From the NCBI GenBank assembly GCA_003050565.1, contig PEBW01000001.1, forward strand, positions 62,001 to 126,000: a stretch of 64,000 nt of DNA. The letters run 5' to 3'. Origin of the DNA: Brockia lithotrophica. Its GTDB lineage: Bacteria; Bacillota; Bacilli; Thermicanales; DSM-22653. Position numbers and translations under genes: made by a program. This document shows positions 63,391 to 64,000 of the stretch, piece by piece. The notes under the pieces are model-generated. The model was not told the DNA's origin, searched no databases, and saw only the letters and a list, made by a program, of their open reading frames with translations. Each line of letters begins with the position of its first letter. Within the stretch, counting starts at the first letter, position 1.

Positions 63391-64000
63391 TCACCCCACT
63401 TCCTGGGGGACGCGCCTCCGCGCAGGGAGACCTTGGCTCCCTGCATCCGACCACGGCGGACTGCGGTCCGGCTCTTCGGAGGTGCGACGCGCCACCTTCT
63501 GCATCGACGCGAGCAGGCGGGAAAATACCGCATCCCACGTGAGCGGCCGGACCGCCGCGTGCCCCGCACGCCCGAGACGCCGGCGCAAGTCCTCGTCCAG
63601 GGCGAGGCGCTCGATTCCCCGGGCAAAGGCTTCCGGGTCGCGGGGCGGCACGAGCCATCCCGTCTCCCCGTGGACGACGCGCTCGGCGACGCCCCCGGCG
63701 GAAACGCCGAGGACGGGGAGCCCTACGGCCATCGCCTCTTGGACCACGTTCCCGTACGTCTCTGTGCTCGAAGGGAAGACGAAGACGTCCGCACCCTGGT
63801 ACGCTTCGCGCAGGTCCGCCCCGCGGAGGAACCCGGCAAAGCGCACGGGAACCCCCGCCTGTGCGGCCTTCCGCTCGAACTCGCCGCGGTACGGGCCGTC
63901 GCCGACCACGAGGAGGGCCAGGTCCTTTCGAACCGCGGGAGAGATGTAAGCAAAGGCGTCCACGAGGACGTCGAGGTCTTTTTCCACGGCGATTCGACCC
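63391..64000 (-). CDS. Glycosyltransferase family 4 protein, C-terminal part
   Basis: The last 203 residues of a GT-B fold glycosyltransferase; the N-terminal acceptor domain lies beyond the window. The donor-binding domain has the GRIAVEKDLDVL start, VVGDGPYRGEFERKA, RFAGFLRGADLREAYQGADVFVFPSSTETYGNVVQEAMAVG (shortened: FVFPSSTETYGNVVQEAM, the EX7E motif) and GETGWLVPPRDPEAFA. Such enzymes transfer mannose or glucose to lipid or surface glycan acceptors; the closest known types are GDP-mannose-dependent mannosyltransferases and diacylglycerol glucosyltransferases. The C-terminus is a Ser/Pro/Arg-rich tail. Confidence 0.92.
   Translation of the reverse strand, partial: GRIAVEKDLDVLVDAFAYISPAVRKDLALLVVGDGPYRGEFERKAAQAGVPVRFAGFLRGADLREAYQGADVFVFPSSTETYGNVVQEAMAVGLPVLGVSAGGVAERVVHGETGWLVPPRDPEAFARGIERLALDEDLRRRLGRAGHAAVRPLTWDAVFSRLLASMQKVARRTSEEPDRSPPWSDAGSQGLPARRRVPQEVG

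Overview
The window reads as core chromosome of a high-GC, endospore-forming, Gram-positive bacterium of the Bacillales type. Three things point there. Gene order matches the Bacillus subtilis chromosome over long stretches as I recall it: pheT-pheS / ysgA / sspI; rplT-rpmI-infC; dnaI-dnaB-nrdR / thrS; gapB / coaE-mutM-polA / phoR-phoP / icd-citZ; pyk-pfkA-accA-accD-malic enzyme-dnaE / ytrH-ytrI / ytpI-ytoI / ytkL; and yheB next to yheC/yheD. Spore genes are present (sspI, ytrH, ytrI, two YheC/YheD proteins). Gram-positive regulation is visible: a T-box leader, a probable L20 leader and a PhoP box of TTTACA repeats. GTG, TTG and one ATT start codons are common. By eye, GC content and the Arg/Ala/Gly/Pro-rich proteins suggest a thermophile of the Brockia/Hydrogenibacillus/Kyrpidia kind; that is inference.

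Layout. 1-11.4 kb, almost all minus strand: PheST, a YitT membrane protein, an rRNA methyltransferase, SspI (plus strand), a MurT ligase, the infC-rpmI-rplT operon, a DUF4352 lipoprotein, a WYL regulator, a prepilin peptidase and MqnC (futalosine menaquinone pathway). 11.4-18 kb: the nrdR-dnaB-dnaI replication cluster, thrS behind a T-box leader, and a radical SAM/SPASM protein. 18.3-21.4 kb: a plus-strand operon of a surface NEW3-repeat protein, an ABC ATPase and an ABC permease. 21.3-26.8 kb: the phosphate operon pstS-pstC-pstA-pstB-pstB plus a PhoU-like gene, behind a four-repeat Pho box. 27-39 kb: gapB, a lytic transglycosylase, coaE, mutM, polA, phoU, phoR, phoP, icd and citZ. 39.4-49.1 kb: one tight operon dnaE-malic enzyme-accD-accA-pfkA-pyk. 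49.2-56.1 kb: sporulation genes, YtoI, a YtpI-like protein, a metallo-hydrolase, DUF445 and two spore-coat ATP-grasp proteins. 56.3-64 kb: proC, an M20 dipeptidase, uppP, a lipoprotein HtrA with a response regulator/histidine kinase pair, and a truncated glycosyltransferase.

The genes fit together functionally. Phosphate sensing (PhoR/PhoP/PhoU) and high-affinity uptake (Pst) lie within 15 kb, with the PhoP box in front of pstS. Glycolysis (Pfk, Pyk), gluconeogenesis (GapB), TCA entry (CitZ, Icd), malic enzyme and acetyl-CoA carboxylase form the carbon core. DnaE, PolA, DnaB and DnaI serve replication, and HtrA with its two-component system probably serves envelope quality control.

I found no CRISPR array, transposase, prophage or tRNA gene. 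The less ordinary items are the NEW3/ABC operon, the extra PhoU-like protein whose tail runs antisense into a neighbour, a MurT with no GatD beside it, a lipoprotein HtrA, and differences from the Bacillus gene order (no mdh between icd and phoP; phoU inserted; no nrnA between ytrI and ytpI; no speD beside gapB). Nothing here convincingly amounts to a wholly undescribed system.
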